A stretch of 64,000 bases of DNA from Anaerobaca sp035448545 (GTDB lineage Bacteria; Planctomycetota; Phycisphaerae; Sedimentisphaerales; Anaerobacaceae). The translations under genes and the position numbers were made by a program. Shown here one piece after another: positions 47,590-57,520 of this stretch (position 1 is the stretch's first letter; each line of letters begins with the position of its first letter). The notes beneath the pieces are model-generated. The model saw only the letters and a list, made by a program, of their open reading frames with translations. It made no database searches and had not been told where the DNA came from. The stretch lies in contig DAOTJE010000011.1 of assembly GCA_035448545.1 (NCBI GenBank), positions 62,001-126,000 of the forward strand, written 5' to 3'.

Positions 47590-50500
47590 ATGGAAATGAG
47601 ACAATTCAAGCGGCATGACTGCATCCTGCTGGCCGCGATGTGTGCAGCGATTCTATGGACGCCTCAGCAGGCTTGCGCCCTGGTCGTTAGCGAGATCATG
47701 TACCATCCCGCGGACCAGACCGAATCGCTCGAATTCGTCGAACTGTATAACGATCGCGCCGTCTTCGAGGACTTGGGCGGATGTGCGTTCACCAGCGGTA
47801 TTGAGTACATCTTCGAGCCGGGCACGATCCTCGGCGCCAAGCAGCACCTGGTCATCGCACGGGATCCGGCGGCTGTCGAAGCCGCGTACGGAATCACGGG
47901 GGTCAAAGGACCCTTCACCGGACGGCTGAGCAACGATGGGGAGCGGATCGTCCTGTGCAATGAGAACGGAGGGATACTGATTTCGTTCCGCTATGGGACC
48001 AGCGCTCCCTGGCCGGTAAGCCCGGACGGGACAGGGCATTCGCTGACGCTCGCCAAATTGGGCGGCGATCCGGCCGAGGGCGCCACGTGGGCACCGAGCA
48101 CGTCGATCGGTGGCACGCCCGGTGGGCCCGACTTGATCCAGGTCGAGTCCGAGGATCCGTCCATCCTGACGCTCATCGACGTGGGGTATCCGGGGCGATA
48201 CTTCAAAGGAACAGCCGAACCGTCGCCCGGCCCCGGCGGACAGCCCACCATTTCGTGGACGCAGCCGCAGTTCGATGACGATCCCGAAACGACCGCCTGG
48301 CGCGACGGGCCCAGCGGGTACGGGTACAGCAACGATGCGGCGGAACTTCAGTACGTCGGCACGCGGCTGAATGACATGAACGGCAACTACATCTCCATCT
48401 ACGCGCGGTTGCGGTTCGTTCTGACGAGCGAACAGATCGAATCCTTTTCGCAGTTGCAGGCGGAGGTTCACTACGACGACGACTTCGTGCTGTATCTCAA
48501 CGGCACGCGGATCGCCGATTCCGGACAGATCCAGGGCAACCCGCCGGCGTTCAATCAGCCGGGAGGCCAAGCTTCCGATCCGGAACCGGCCGTGGTCGAT
48601 CTGCTCGCCCAGCGCAGTCTGCTGATCGCCGGGGCCAATGTTCTGGCGTTCCAGGTGCACAACGCCAGCCTTTCAGGCAGTTCCGACGCCTTCGGATGCG
48701 TGATCGTTCGGGCGGTCCTGGCGCCGGTCGAACGCAGCGACGATCCGCGCGCCCGCCTGGTGATCAACGAGGTGATGGCCAACCCGGTAGGGGCGAATAA
48801 TCTTTCGCCCGTATCAGTCGACTGGGTCGAGCTGTACAACCCCGGGCCGGTTGCGGTCAGTCTGAACAACGTCTATCTCAGCGACGATCCCGCCGACCTG
48901 CTGAAATACCGGCTCCCGGACGGCATCATACTGGAGCCGGGCAAGTTCTGGGCCGCCCGCGAAGGGACTGGGCCGGATGGACTGCCGTTCGGGTTGAGTG
49001 CGGCCGGCGAGACGGTTTACGTGACGGCTGCCAACGGCGACCCCGCGCCGCAACCGGTTCGCGTGCTCGACGCGTTCCGCTATGGAGCCATGCCGCCGGA
49101 TACCACGTTCGGCCGGACACCCGACGGCTCAGACAGTCTCGGTTTCCTGGCATCGCCGACGTTCGCCGCGCCCAACGACCAGGAACAGATCGGTGACATC
49201 GTCATCAATGAGATCATGTACCACCACGCCATTCACGATGAGCGGTTCGAATACGTCGAGTTGCACAATAAGGGCACACAGACCGTATCCCTGAGCGGAT
49301 GGGCCTTCACCGAGGGGATTGAATACACCTTTCCGGAGGGCGCCGAGCTGGCACCCGGCGGCTATCTCGTCGTCGCCGGCGAACCGAACTTCCTTGCGGC
49401 GGTGTACGAGAACCTCCATGTCGGAGTCAATTTGTTCGGTCCCTATTCGGGCAGTCTGAACGATCACACCGACTGCATCCGGTTATCCTATCCGCTGGCG
49501 CAGACGAACGGCCAGACTGGCCAGACCGAAATCCTCATGGTAACGGCCGACGAGGTCACCTACTACGACGGCGGACGCTGGCCCGTCTGGGCCGACGGCC
49601 AGGGAGCCAGCCTGGAACTGCGCGACCCGCGCAGCAACAACCGCAACCCGGATGCGTGGGCCGCCAGCGATGAGAGCGGCAAGACCGCCTGGCAGGAATT
49701 CTCCTTCACGATCAGCGCCAACGATTCGCAGTATACGCACGATCAGGTCACCATCTTTGACATGATGCTCCTGAACCGGGGCGAGTTGCTCCTCGACGAT
49801 CTCGAATTGGTCATCAGTGGGACCAACCGGCTGACCAACGCCGGTTTCGAGAATGGCACCTCCCCCTGGCGGATTCTCGGCAACCATGTGCGGTCCTTTG
49901 TGACCGCCTCCGATCGCCACTCCGGCTCGCGGGCGTTGCATCTGATCGCCACCGGGCACGGCGATCCGGGAGCCAATCGCATCAACCAGTCCATCTCCGG
50001 CGCCAGCGGTGCGGTGACATTCCGCGGCTGGGCCCGCTGGATTCGGGGCAGCCGATACCTGCTTCTGCGGACGACGCGAGAGCAGTCCCCGGTGCAACCG
50101 CCGCGGCCGGCTCATGCCTTCGAACTCGAAATCCCCTTCAATCTGGGCACCCCCGGCTTGCGGAACACCGCGTTCACCGCCAACCGGGCGCCGGACATCC
50201 TGGAGGTGCGTCACAGCCCAGTCCTTCCCGCCGCCGGCGAGCCGATCGTCATCACCGCGCGCATTACCGACAACGACGGCGTCGTTGCCGCCACGCTCAG
50301 CTATCGGACCGAAGGAAGCAGCACGTATTCCGATGTCTCTATGGTCGATGACGGATCGGGGGACGATCTGATTGCCGGCGACGGCCTCTACACCGCCACC
50401 ATTCCCGGCGCCTCGGCCGGCGCGATGCGCGCGTTTTACATCGAGGCCATCGATGGTGCGGCCTTCACACGCTTCCCCAGCCGGCTGGACCCCACCGCCG

Positions 50501-51723
50501 ATGTGCCCGACCGGACCTGCCTGGTCCGCGTTGGTGACGTGCAACTGAACAGCCGGTTCGCAACCTACCGCATCTGGCTGAGCGACGACGTCATCAGCAC
50601 CTTCCGCTCGCGGCCCAATCTCTCGAACGAGCTGATGGACTGCACGTTCGTCTACAACGACACGGAAGTGTTCTACAACTGCGGCCTTCGTTTCCGTGGC
50701 AGTCCGTTCATCCGCAGCGGCTCCGGCCGCGATCCGCGCGACCGCTACGGGTACCGCGTCGATTTCAACCCGGATCAGAAGTTCCACGGCCGCGAGGAGA
50801 TCAACCTCGACGCCACCGAAGACAGCAGCCGTGGTCCGCTCCAGGAACGCGCTTCCTACTGGTTCTACCGGAAGATGGGCCTGCAGTTCTCCACCCAGGA
50901 ATATGTGCGGCTGATCATCAACGGCTGGAGCCACAGCAACTACGAGGACGTCCAGAAGATCGACGGGGACTATGTCGAAAAGTGGTTCCCTGACGACGCG
51001 GACGGGTATATCCATAAGATCGACGATTATTTCGAATACTCTGCCGACGGCACCGGCTATGCGAACCTGGACGAAGGCCTGAAGTACGACTCCCGGCATC
51101 CCCTGATCAAGGAGACCTATCGCTGGGGTTTTGAGAAGCGCTCGCACCGCGAAAACGACGAATGGGACCATCTGCTCGACTTCGCCGCCGCGATGAACAC
51201 GCCGTCCGGCAATCCCAGGTACGAACAGACCATCGAATCGGTCCTTCATCCCGAGCATTTTGCCAAGATGCTGGCGATTCGCCATGCGGTGGGCGATTGG
51301 GACAGCTATGGCTATCGCCGGGGCAAGAACAATGCGTTCTACTACGCCGCGGACGAAGGCAAATGGTACCTGCTGCCTTGGGACATCGATTTCACACTCG
51401 GCTCGGGCGACGGCCCATCGACAGCGTTGCCTCCGACCAACTCGGGGCTCTTCCCGGAGGTGTACCAGTTCCTCAACTACCCCAAGTACCGCCAGATGTA
51501 CCTGGATGCGCTGCGGGAGCTCGTCGAGGGGCCCTGGCAGACATCGTATGGGACCAGCAATCCTCCGACAGAATTCGATCGGTTCCTGGACGATGCGGCC
51601 GACGCCCTCGACGCAGAAGGCTTCGATGACGGGCGACGCAACGGGATCAAGCAGTTCGTCCGCTCACGCCGCAGCTATATTCTCTCGCTGCTGCCGAGCA
51701 ACACCGGCGGCCGGAACCCCTGA
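47590..51723 (+). CDS. secreted lamin-tail domain and CotH kinase-like protein
   Basis: 1377 aa with a signal peptide (CILLAAMCAAILWTPQQACA). Three lamin-tail domains are visible: about 30-150 (VVSEIMYHPADQ, EFVELYN), 390-515 (LVINEVMANP, DWVELYNP) and 535-680 (IVINEIMYHH, EYVELHN). A beta-rich domain follows (about 870-960, ITDNDGVVAATLSYRT), then a CotH domain (about 1000-1377). CotH is an atypical protein kinase fold; the metal-binding WDID has Asp1265 and Asp1267. The protein is probably at the cell surface and may phosphorylate or bind matrix proteins, but this is family-based inference. Residues about 399-409 (PVGANNLSPV) come from a dispersed repeat. GAAAGGA precedes the start. Confidence 0.88.
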   Translation: MEMRQFKRHDCILLAAMCAAILWTPQQACALVVSEIMYHPADQTESLEFVELYNDRAVFEDLGGCAFTSGIEYIFEPGTILGAKQHLVIARDPAAVEAAYGITGVKGPFTGRLSNDGERIVLCNENGGILISFRYGTSAPWPVSPDGTGHSLTLAKLGGDPAEGATWAPSTSIGGTPGGPDLIQVESEDPSILTLIDVGYPGRYFKGTAEPSPGPGGQPTISWTQPQFDDDPETTAWRDGPSGYGYSNDAAELQYVGTRLNDMNGNYISIYARLRFVLTSEQIESFSQLQAEVHYDDDFVLYLNGTRIADSGQIQGNPPAFNQPGGQASDPEPAVVDLLAQRSLLIAGANVLAFQVHNASLSGSSDAFGCVIVRAVLAPVERSDDPRARLVINEVMANPVGANNLSPVSVDWVELYNPGPVAVSLNNVYLSDDPADLLKYRLPDGIILEPGKFWAAREGTGPDGLPFGLSAAGETVYVTAANGDPAPQPVRVLDAFRYGAMPPDTTFGRTPDGSDSLGFLASPTFAAPNDQEQIGDIVINEIMYHHAIHDERFEYVELHNKGTQTVSLSGWAFTEGIEYTFPEGAELAPGGYLVVAGEPNFLAAVYENLHVGVNLFGPYSGSLNDHTDCIRLSYPLAQTNGQTGQTEILMVTADEVTYYDGGRWPVWADGQGASLELRDPRSNNRNPDAWAASDESGKTAWQEFSFTISANDSQYTHDQVTIFDMMLLNRGELLLDDLELVISGTNRLTNAGFENGTSPWRILGNHVRSFVTASDRHSGSRALHLIATGHGDPGANRINQSISGASGAVTFRGWARWIRGSRYLLLRTTREQSPVQPPRPAHAFELEIPFNLGTPGLRNTAFTANRAPDILEVRHSPVLPAAGEPIVITARITDNDGVVAATLSYRTEGSSTYSDVSMVDDGSGDDLIAGDGLYTATIPGASAGAMRAFYIEAIDGAAFTRFPSRLDPTADVPDRTCLVRVGDVQLNSRFATYRIWLSDDVISTFRSRPNLSNELMDCTFVYNDTEVFYNCGLRFRGSPFIRSGSGRDPRDRYGYRVDFNPDQKFHGREEINLDATEDSSRGPLQERASYWFYRKMGLQFSTQEYVRLIINGWSHSNYEDVQKIDGDYVEKWFPDDADGYIHKIDDYFEYSADGTGYANLDEGLKYDSRHPLIKETYRWGFEKRSHRENDEWDHLLDFAAAMNTPSGNPRYEQTIESVLHPEHFAKMLAIRHAVGDWDSYGYRRGKNNAFYYAADEGKWYLLPWDIDFTLGSGDGPSTALPPTNSGLFPEVYQFLNYPKYRQMYLDALRELVEGPWQTSYGTSNPPTEFDRFLDDAADALDAEGFDDGRRNGIKQFVRSRRSYILSLLPSNTGGRNP
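48787..48814. repeat. dispersed hairpin repeat inside the lamin-tail/CotH gene
   Basis: GGGCGAA and TTCGCCC flank a short loop. The 20-bp core differs at one base from the copy at 44268-44287. It is translated in frame within the second lamin-tail domain. Confidence 0.7.
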
Positions 51724-51988
51724 CCATCGCTGCCGCAGGCACGAGAGTCTCATTCGAACCTCCATGACGCCGATCACGTAGGCGACGTAGCATGGTGGGC
51801 CGTTCATTCACCGATCGCGACAAGAAAAGCAGTAACGGCTCCGCACTACTTTCCACTATCATGGTGTCGAAGGCAGTCCCCAGGACTGCCGATCGCAGCC
51901 CATGAGAGGCTGTCCAATGCCTGCTTGATACCGGGCATTTGACCAAAGGAACGGTGTGCGGTCCGCACCCTACCGAGTAGGCAGACGG

Positions 51989-54562
51989 ATGATTTCGTTG
52001 GATCGACAGGGTTCGCGCCGCAGGCGTCTGCTGGGAATCGGAGCCTGCATCCTATGGGCGCTCGGATCGACAGGGTCCGTGCGGGCTGCGGGTCTTGACG
52101 CATCGCAGGAGCAATTCCGAAAGGGTCAGTATCGGTCGTCTCTGGACTCGGCACAGAAGGCCATCGCCGATTCGGCGTACCAGCCCCAATGGCGCATCCT
52201 GCTGATCGAGTCCATGCTGGCCCTCGGTCAATACGACCAGGCCGCTCGGGAGATGGACTCGATCCTCATCCAGTACCCGCTGAACCTCACGCTGCTGAAG
52301 CTCGCCCACAGGGTGTACACATCCAACGGTCAACTCGATCTGGCCCGAGAAATGCTGGAGAAGGCCTACCGGATCGCCTCCGCGCGTCGGCTGGCGTTCA
52401 TCACCAGTTCGGATCTGGTCGCTCTCGGGCAGTCGCTGCTGCTGTTGGGTGCCGAACCACGGATCGTCCTGCGGGATTTCTACAACCGCGCCCTCGAGAA
52501 CGACCCGAACTGCCGCGAGGCGTACCTGGCCGCCGGCGATCTGGCGATGGCCAAGCAGGACTACGAGCTTGCGGCCGAGCAATTCCACAAGGCCCTGGGG
52601 CGATTCGGCGACGACCCGGATGCGCACTGTGGGCTGGCAAAGGCCTTCTACCACAATAACCGCCAGGCCATGATGCAGTCGTTGGACGCCGCCCTTGCCG
52701 TCAATCCCCACCACGCGCCGGCCCTGATCCTTCTGGCGGAGCACCAGATCGACTGCGAGGACTATGACGGCGCGGCCAAGTCGCTGGGACGCGTGCTGGA
52801 GGTCAATCCCTGGCGGCCGGAGGCATGGGCCTACCGCGCGCTGCTCGCTCATCTGGGCAACGATCCCAATGAGGCCAAGGTTTGCCGGGCCAAGGCGCTC
52901 AAGTTCTGGGCGACCAATCCGCAGGTCGATCACCTGATCGGCGCCAAGCTCTCGCAGAAGTACCGGTTCTCCGAGGGCAGCACATACCAGCGTCGCGCGC
53001 TGCAATTCGACCCGAATTACGTACCGGCCCGAATCCAACTGGCCGAAGACCTATTGCGGCTCGGGCAGGAAGAGCCGGGCTGGACGCTGGCGAAGCAGGT
53101 GGCCGATGCGGACCCGTACAACGTCAAGGCCTACAATCTCGCTACCCTGCACAACGCCATTTCCAAGTTCAAGACCCTGGAGGCCGATGGGTTCGTGCTG
53201 CGAATGAACGAGTTGGAGGCGGCGGTCTATGGCGACGAGGCGCTGGCCCTGCTGAAGCAGGCTCGGTCGGCGCTGTGTGAGAAATACGGTCTTCAACTCG
53301 ACAGTCCTGTGACGGTGGAACTGTTCGCCAATCCACAGGATTTCGCCGTGCGCACGTTCGGGATTCCCGACGTCGACGGCTACCTGGGCGTTTGCTTCGG
53401 CAGCGTCATCACCGCCAACAGCCCCAAGGCGCAGCGGCCTGCGAATTGGCAGGCCGTGTTGTGGCACGAATTCTGTCACGTCGTGACGCTCCACCTGACG
53501 CGAAACAAGATGCCGCGCTGGCTGAGTGAAGGAATCTCCGTTTACGAGGAGTCGCAGCGCAATCCCACGTGGGGCCAGCGGATGACTCCGCAGTACCGTC
53601 GGATGATACTGACCGGCGAACGGACGCCGATCGGCAAACTCAGCGGCGCCTTCCTGAGTCCGCCCACGCCGACGCACCTCCAGTTCGCCTACTTCGAATC
53701 ATCGCTCGCAGTCGAATTCCTCATCGAGCGTTTCGGCCTGGAATCGATGAAGGCGATCCTGGCGGATCTTGGGGATGGTGCGGAGATCAACGCGACCCTC
53801 TCCAAGCACGCCGCCCCGCTGGCCCAGCTCGAAGCGCAGTTTGACGGCTTCGCTCGAACGCGTGCGGAGGCCCTGGCGCCGGAAATCGACTGGGACGAGC
53901 CGGGCAAGGAACAGGTCGATCCCGCCGACCCGCAAGCAGTGGCCGAGTGGCTGGCCGGACATCCGAACAGTTTCTGGGCGTTGCGGCTTCAGGCGCAGAC
54001 GCTGCTGGAGAGCGAGCAGTGGGAGGAAGCCAAGAAGCCGCTCGAAAGACTGATCTCGCTCTATCCCGCGTACGTCGAGGACGATAACGCCTATCAACTC
54101 CTGGCCGCGGTGCATCGCAAACTTGGCGAGACCAAGCAGGAACGTGATGTTCTCAGCAGGTTGGCAGCGTTGTCCGCCGACGCGGCCGATGCGTATCTGC
54201 GGCTGATGGAAATCGCGACCGAGCAGGAGGACTGGGAGCAGGTGGCGGAGAACGGTGACCGGTACCTGGCGGTCTACCCCATGCTGAACAACGCCTATTG
54301 GTGGATCGGGCGGGCCGCGGAGGAACTCGGCCGAAGCGAACGCGCCGTCGAATCCTATCGACGTCTGCTGCTGCTGGACCCGGCGGACCCCGTCGAAGTC
54401 CACTATCGCCTGGCGCAACTCCTGCGACACGAAGAGCCCGCCGCCGCCAGACGCCATATCCTGGAGGCCCTCGCCGATGCGCCGCGCTTCCGCGACGGAC
54501 ACCGGCTGCTCCTGGAAATCGTCACCGATTCAGAGGGTGAGAATCAGGGGGGTGCACAATGA
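51989..54562 (+). CDS. TPR protein with central gluzincin (peptidase MA-like) domain
   Basis: 857 aa with a signal peptide (LLGIGACILWALGSTGSVRA). TPR-like repeats fill about 30-400. A zinc peptidase domain follows, with HEFCH (His493, Glu494, His497) and a likely third ligand Glu514 in WLSEGISVYEE. Further TPR-like repeats extend from 640 to the end. The peptidase MA-like family is widespread but little studied. It is the first gene of the operon containing DUF4159, MoxR and VWA proteins and overlaps the next gene (ATGA), so it probably acts on envelope proteins in that system. No strong ribosome-binding site. Confidence 0.85.
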   Translation: MISLDRQGSRRRRLLGIGACILWALGSTGSVRAAGLDASQEQFRKGQYRSSLDSAQKAIADSAYQPQWRILLIESMLALGQYDQAAREMDSILIQYPLNLTLLKLAHRVYTSNGQLDLAREMLEKAYRIASARRLAFITSSDLVALGQSLLLLGAEPRIVLRDFYNRALENDPNCREAYLAAGDLAMAKQDYELAAEQFHKALGRFGDDPDAHCGLAKAFYHNNRQAMMQSLDAALAVNPHHAPALILLAEHQIDCEDYDGAAKSLGRVLEVNPWRPEAWAYRALLAHLGNDPNEAKVCRAKALKFWATNPQVDHLIGAKLSQKYRFSEGSTYQRRALQFDPNYVPARIQLAEDLLRLGQEEPGWTLAKQVADADPYNVKAYNLATLHNAISKFKTLEADGFVLRMNELEAAVYGDEALALLKQARSALCEKYGLQLDSPVTVELFANPQDFAVRTFGIPDVDGYLGVCFGSVITANSPKAQRPANWQAVLWHEFCHVVTLHLTRNKMPRWLSEGISVYEESQRNPTWGQRMTPQYRRMILTGERTPIGKLSGAFLSPPTPTHLQFAYFESSLAVEFLIERFGLESMKAILADLGDGAEINATLSKHAAPLAQLEAQFDGFARTRAEALAPEIDWDEPGKEQVDPADPQAVAEWLAGHPNSFWALRLQAQTLLESEQWEEAKKPLERLISLYPAYVEDDNAYQLLAAVHRKLGETKQERDVLSRLAALSADAADAYLRLMEIATEQEDWEQVAENGDRYLAVYPMLNNAYWWIGRAAEELGRSERAVESYRRLLLLDPADPVEVHYRLAQLLRHEEPAAARRHILEALADAPRFRDGHRLLLEIVTDSEGENQGGAQ

Positions 54563-55437
54563 CCAGGACACGGCTGTTTCTTGGACTGCTCGTGGTCCTC
54601 GCCGTCGGCGGGACGCTGGTGTTCGCTCAGCGATACTACGATCGTCGCGACGCTCGCGCCGGCGTGCCCGATTGGGAACTCGACAAGGAATTCGTTCACG
54701 ACGTGTTCACCTTCGTGCGAATCGAGTATTCCTCCGGATCCGGGTACGGTCCAGGCCCTTACGGTCCGAGAGGCGGCGGTCGAGGCGGCCGTCGCGGCCT
54801 CGGTCGGGGATTCGGAGGCGGACGCTGGGCGACCGATTACCCTGACAGTGATCTGAACTTCTCCTACCGCCTGCACCAACTGACGTCGATGGAGGTCAAC
54901 CCGGATGGACTGGTCCTCCAATTGACGGATCCCGAGCTGTTCCACTATCCGTTCATCTACATCGTCGAGCCCGGCTACCTGGTGTTCAGTGAAGAAGAGG
55001 TCCAGGCGTTGCGCCGCTATCTGCTCAACGGCGGATTTCTGATGGTCGACGACTTCTGGGGCGAGGACGAGTGGTACAACTTCTACTATGAGATCAAACG
55101 GGTCTTCCCCGAGCGCGAGCCGGTCGAACTGCCGATCAGCCACCCGATCTTCCACGCGGTATTCGATCTGAAGGAGAAGCCGCAGGTTCCGAGCATCGAC
55201 ATGGCGCTTCGCGGCCGGCCTTATGGCATCACCTGGGAACGCGAGGATGCACGCGAGGTGCACTTTAAAGCCCTCTACGACGACAAGGGACGCATGATGG
55301 CGATCATCTGCCACAACACCGACCTCGGCGATGGATGGGAACGCGAAGGCGAGGACGAGTGGTACTTCCGTGAGTTCTCGGAGAAGAAGGCCTATCCGAT
55401 GGGGATCAACATTGTGTTCTATGCGATGACGCATTGA
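54559..55437 (+). CDS. DUF4159-domain protein
   Basis: 292 aa with a signal or anchor helix (LFLGLLVVLAVGGTLVFA). Residues about 60-90 form a Gly/Arg-rich stretch (YGPRGGGRGGRRGLGRGFGG). The rest is DUF4159, with NFSYRLHQLTSMEVNP, YIVEPGYLVFSEEEVQALRR and GGFLMVDDFWG. The domain resembles class I glutamine amidotransferase-like folds but lacks a known activity. Homologues lie with MoxR-DUF58-VWA genes in planctomycetes and myxobacteria. Confidence 0.88.
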   Translation: MTRTRLFLGLLVVLAVGGTLVFAQRYYDRRDARAGVPDWELDKEFVHDVFTFVRIEYSSGSGYGPGPYGPRGGGRGGRRGLGRGFGGGRWATDYPDSDLNFSYRLHQLTSMEVNPDGLVLQLTDPELFHYPFIYIVEPGYLVFSEEEVQALRRYLLNGGFLMVDDFWGEDEWYNFYYEIKRVFPEREPVELPISHPIFHAVFDLKEKPQVPSIDMALRGRPYGITWEREDAREVHFKALYDDKGRMMAIICHNTDLGDGWEREGEDEWYFREFSEKKAYPMGINIVFYAMTH

Positions 55438-55466
55438 ATTGGCCAATGGAAGCTCATTCGTCCCAT

Positions 55467-55492
55467 GAGTCCTGTAGGTCCTACGGGACACG
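55467..55492. repeat. short hairpin between DUF4159 and MoxR genes
   Basis: GTCCTGTAGG and CCTACGGGAC pair around one base with one mismatch. It may be an intergenic palindromic repeat or moderate expression between the two genes. Confidence 0.4.
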
Positions 55493-55535
55493 TGGAACGA
55501 AGAGGACCAAGGACCAATACGAAAGGACGATCATC

Positions 55536-56540
55536 TTGACGACGCAAGCGTACGAATCGGAACGGGAGGCGGTCGAACAGCTCAAGGACGCCCGTCGGAG
55601 AATGGGAACTGAACTGGCCAAGGTCATTGTCGGCCAGGAGGACGTGATCGAGCACCTGATCGTTGCGGTGCTGGCCGGAGGGCACTGCCTGCTCACCGGC
55701 GCGCCGGGCTTGGCCAAGACCCTGCTGATCAGGTCGCTGTCGCAACTGTTCCACCTGAAGTTTCAGCGCATCCAGTTCACACCCGATTTGATGCCCGCCG
55801 ACATCACCGGCACGGAGATTCTTCAGCAGACCGACCACGAACGGAGGATGGCGTTCGTCCGAGGCCCGATCTTTGCCAACATGATTCTCGCCGATGAGAT
55901 CAACCGCACGCCGCCCAAGACGCAGGCCGCCCTGCTGGAGGCAATGCAGGAGCATCACGTTACCGCGGCGGGTGTCAGTCACGCCCTGAGCGAGCCGTTC
56001 TTCGTGTTCGCGACGCAGAACCCCATCGAGATGGAGGGCACCTATCCCCTGCCCGAGGCACAGCTTGACCGGTTCATGTTCAATGTCTGGATCGGATACC
56101 TGTCGGAAGACGACGAAGTCGCGGCGGTCCGCCAGACCACCACAACCGACCCGAAGCCGATTGAACCACTCTTCACCGGCGACGACCTGCTCCGGTTCCA
56201 CGGCGTGGTGCGCCGGGTTCCGATTGCCGAGGATGTGATCCGGTACGCCGTGCGCATCGCAGCAGCCTCGCGGCCGGGTCCCGACAACCCACGCGATTTC
56301 ATCAACGAATGGGTCACCTGGGGCGCCGGGCTGCGTGCCTCGCAGTACATGGTGCTTGGAGGCAAGGCACGGGCGCTGCTCTACGGCCGGGCCCACGTGA
56401 CATTCGAGGACATCCGGGCGCTGGCCCACCCGGTGCTTCGGCATCGCGTTCTGATCAATTACCGCGCCGAGGCTGAGGGCATCACCACGGACAACCTCAT
56501 CGACCGCCTGTTGAAGTCGGTCAAGGAATGCGGCAAATGA
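55536..56540 (+). CDS. moxR: MoxR-family AAA+ ATPase
   Basis: 334 aa from a TTG at 55536, with GAAAGGA 8 nt upstream; an in-frame ATG at 55434 would add an unrelated stretch. Walker A is GAPGLAKT, Walker B MILADEIN, sensor 1 FATQNPIE, and the MoxR-typical EGTYPLPEAQLDRFMF is present. MoxR ATPases act as chaperones for complexes containing VWA proteins; here the partners are encoded directly downstream. The stop overlaps the DUF58 start (ATGA). Confidence 0.93.
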   Translation: MTTQAYESEREAVEQLKDARRRMGTELAKVIVGQEDVIEHLIVAVLAGGHCLLTGAPGLAKTLLIRSLSQLFHLKFQRIQFTPDLMPADITGTEILQQTDHERRMAFVRGPIFANMILADEINRTPPKTQAALLEAMQEHHVTAAGVSHALSEPFFVFATQNPIEMEGTYPLPEAQLDRFMFNVWIGYLSEDDEVAAVRQTTTTDPKPIEPLFTGDDLLRFHGVVRRVPIAEDVIRYAVRIAAASRPGPDNPRDFINEWVTWGAGLRASQYMVLGGKARALLYGRAHVTFEDIRALAHPVLRHRVLINYRAEAEGITTDNLIDRLLKSVKECGK

Positions 56541-57520
56541 CGGAAACACCGGCTCCATTCGGGTCCAAGACAGCCGCCTCCAACGGCGGGATGGTCGATC
56601 CAGCGGCCCTGATGAAGATCCGATCGATGGAGCTGCGCGCCAAAGGGATCGTCCAGGGATTCCTCCGAGGAATCCATCGAAGCCCCTATCATGGCTTCTC
56701 CGTCGAGTTCACCGAGTATCGCCAATACAGCGCCGGGGACGACCCTCGATATATCGACTGGCGGGTCTATGCCCGAAGCGACCGGTTCTACATCAAGAAA
56801 TTCGAGGACGAGACCAACCTGCGCTGTCACCTGCTGATCGATCAGAGCCGCTCGATGAGCTACGGGTCCATCGGATACACCAAGAGCCGATACGCCGGGA
56901 CGCTGGCCGCCACGCTGGCATACTTCCTTTTCACCCAGGGCGACGCCGTGGGACTGGCGACGTTCGACGACCGAATCACCCAGTATCTGCCGCCCCGCAA
57001 CCGGCCCAGCTATCTGCGCCGCCTGATGCTGGCGCTGGACACGGAGCCGCAGGGCCGCGCCACCGACCTGGGGCCGCCGCTGCAACACCTGGCCCGGATG
57101 CTCACCAAGCGAGGGCTGATCGTGCTGGTCTCCGATCTGCTGACCTCGATCGACTGGCTCGAATCCGACCTGGGCTATCTGGCCGCCGGCGGGCACGACG
57201 TCGTCGTGTTCCAGGTGCTGGACCCGGCGGAGCTGCACTTCGATTTCGACGCGCCGGCCGTCTTTCGCGACATCGAGTCGGGCCGTGACATGTACGTCGA
57301 TCCGCCCGCCGCGCAGAAAGGCTACAAACGCCTGCTCGAGGCGCATCTGGCCAGGGTCCGGACCGCGTGTCAGCGGCTTGGAATCGATTACCATCTGTTC
57401 GCCACGGATCGCCCGTTCGACCTGGCCCTGCTGGAGTTCCTGCAGGACCGGATGCGCCGCAGACAAATCCGACGGGCGCAGGGCATCCCGACACACGGCG
57501 GGATCGGGAGGAGGACATGA
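56537..57520 (+). CDS. DUF58-domain protein
   Basis: 327 aa, no signal peptide. The conserved DUF58 core is GDDPRYIDWRVYARSDRFYIKKFEDE. The VWA-like metal site is LIDQSRSM (Asp102, Ser104, Ser106). Partner of MoxR in a widespread module of unknown client. The start at 56537 is favoured because it overlaps the MoxR stop; an in-frame ATG 9 nt upstream is possible. Confidence 0.93.
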   Translation: MTETPAPFGSKTAASNGGMVDPAALMKIRSMELRAKGIVQGFLRGIHRSPYHGFSVEFTEYRQYSAGDDPRYIDWRVYARSDRFYIKKFEDETNLRCHLLIDQSRSMSYGSIGYTKSRYAGTLAATLAYFLFTQGDAVGLATFDDRITQYLPPRNRPSYLRRLMLALDTEPQGRATDLGPPLQHLARMLTKRGLIVLVSDLLTSIDWLESDLGYLAAGGHDVVVFQVLDPAELHFDFDAPAVFRDIESGRDMYVDPPAAQKGYKRLLEAHLARVRTACQRLGIDYHLFATDRPFDLALLEFLQDRMRRRQIRRAQGIPTHGGIGRRT

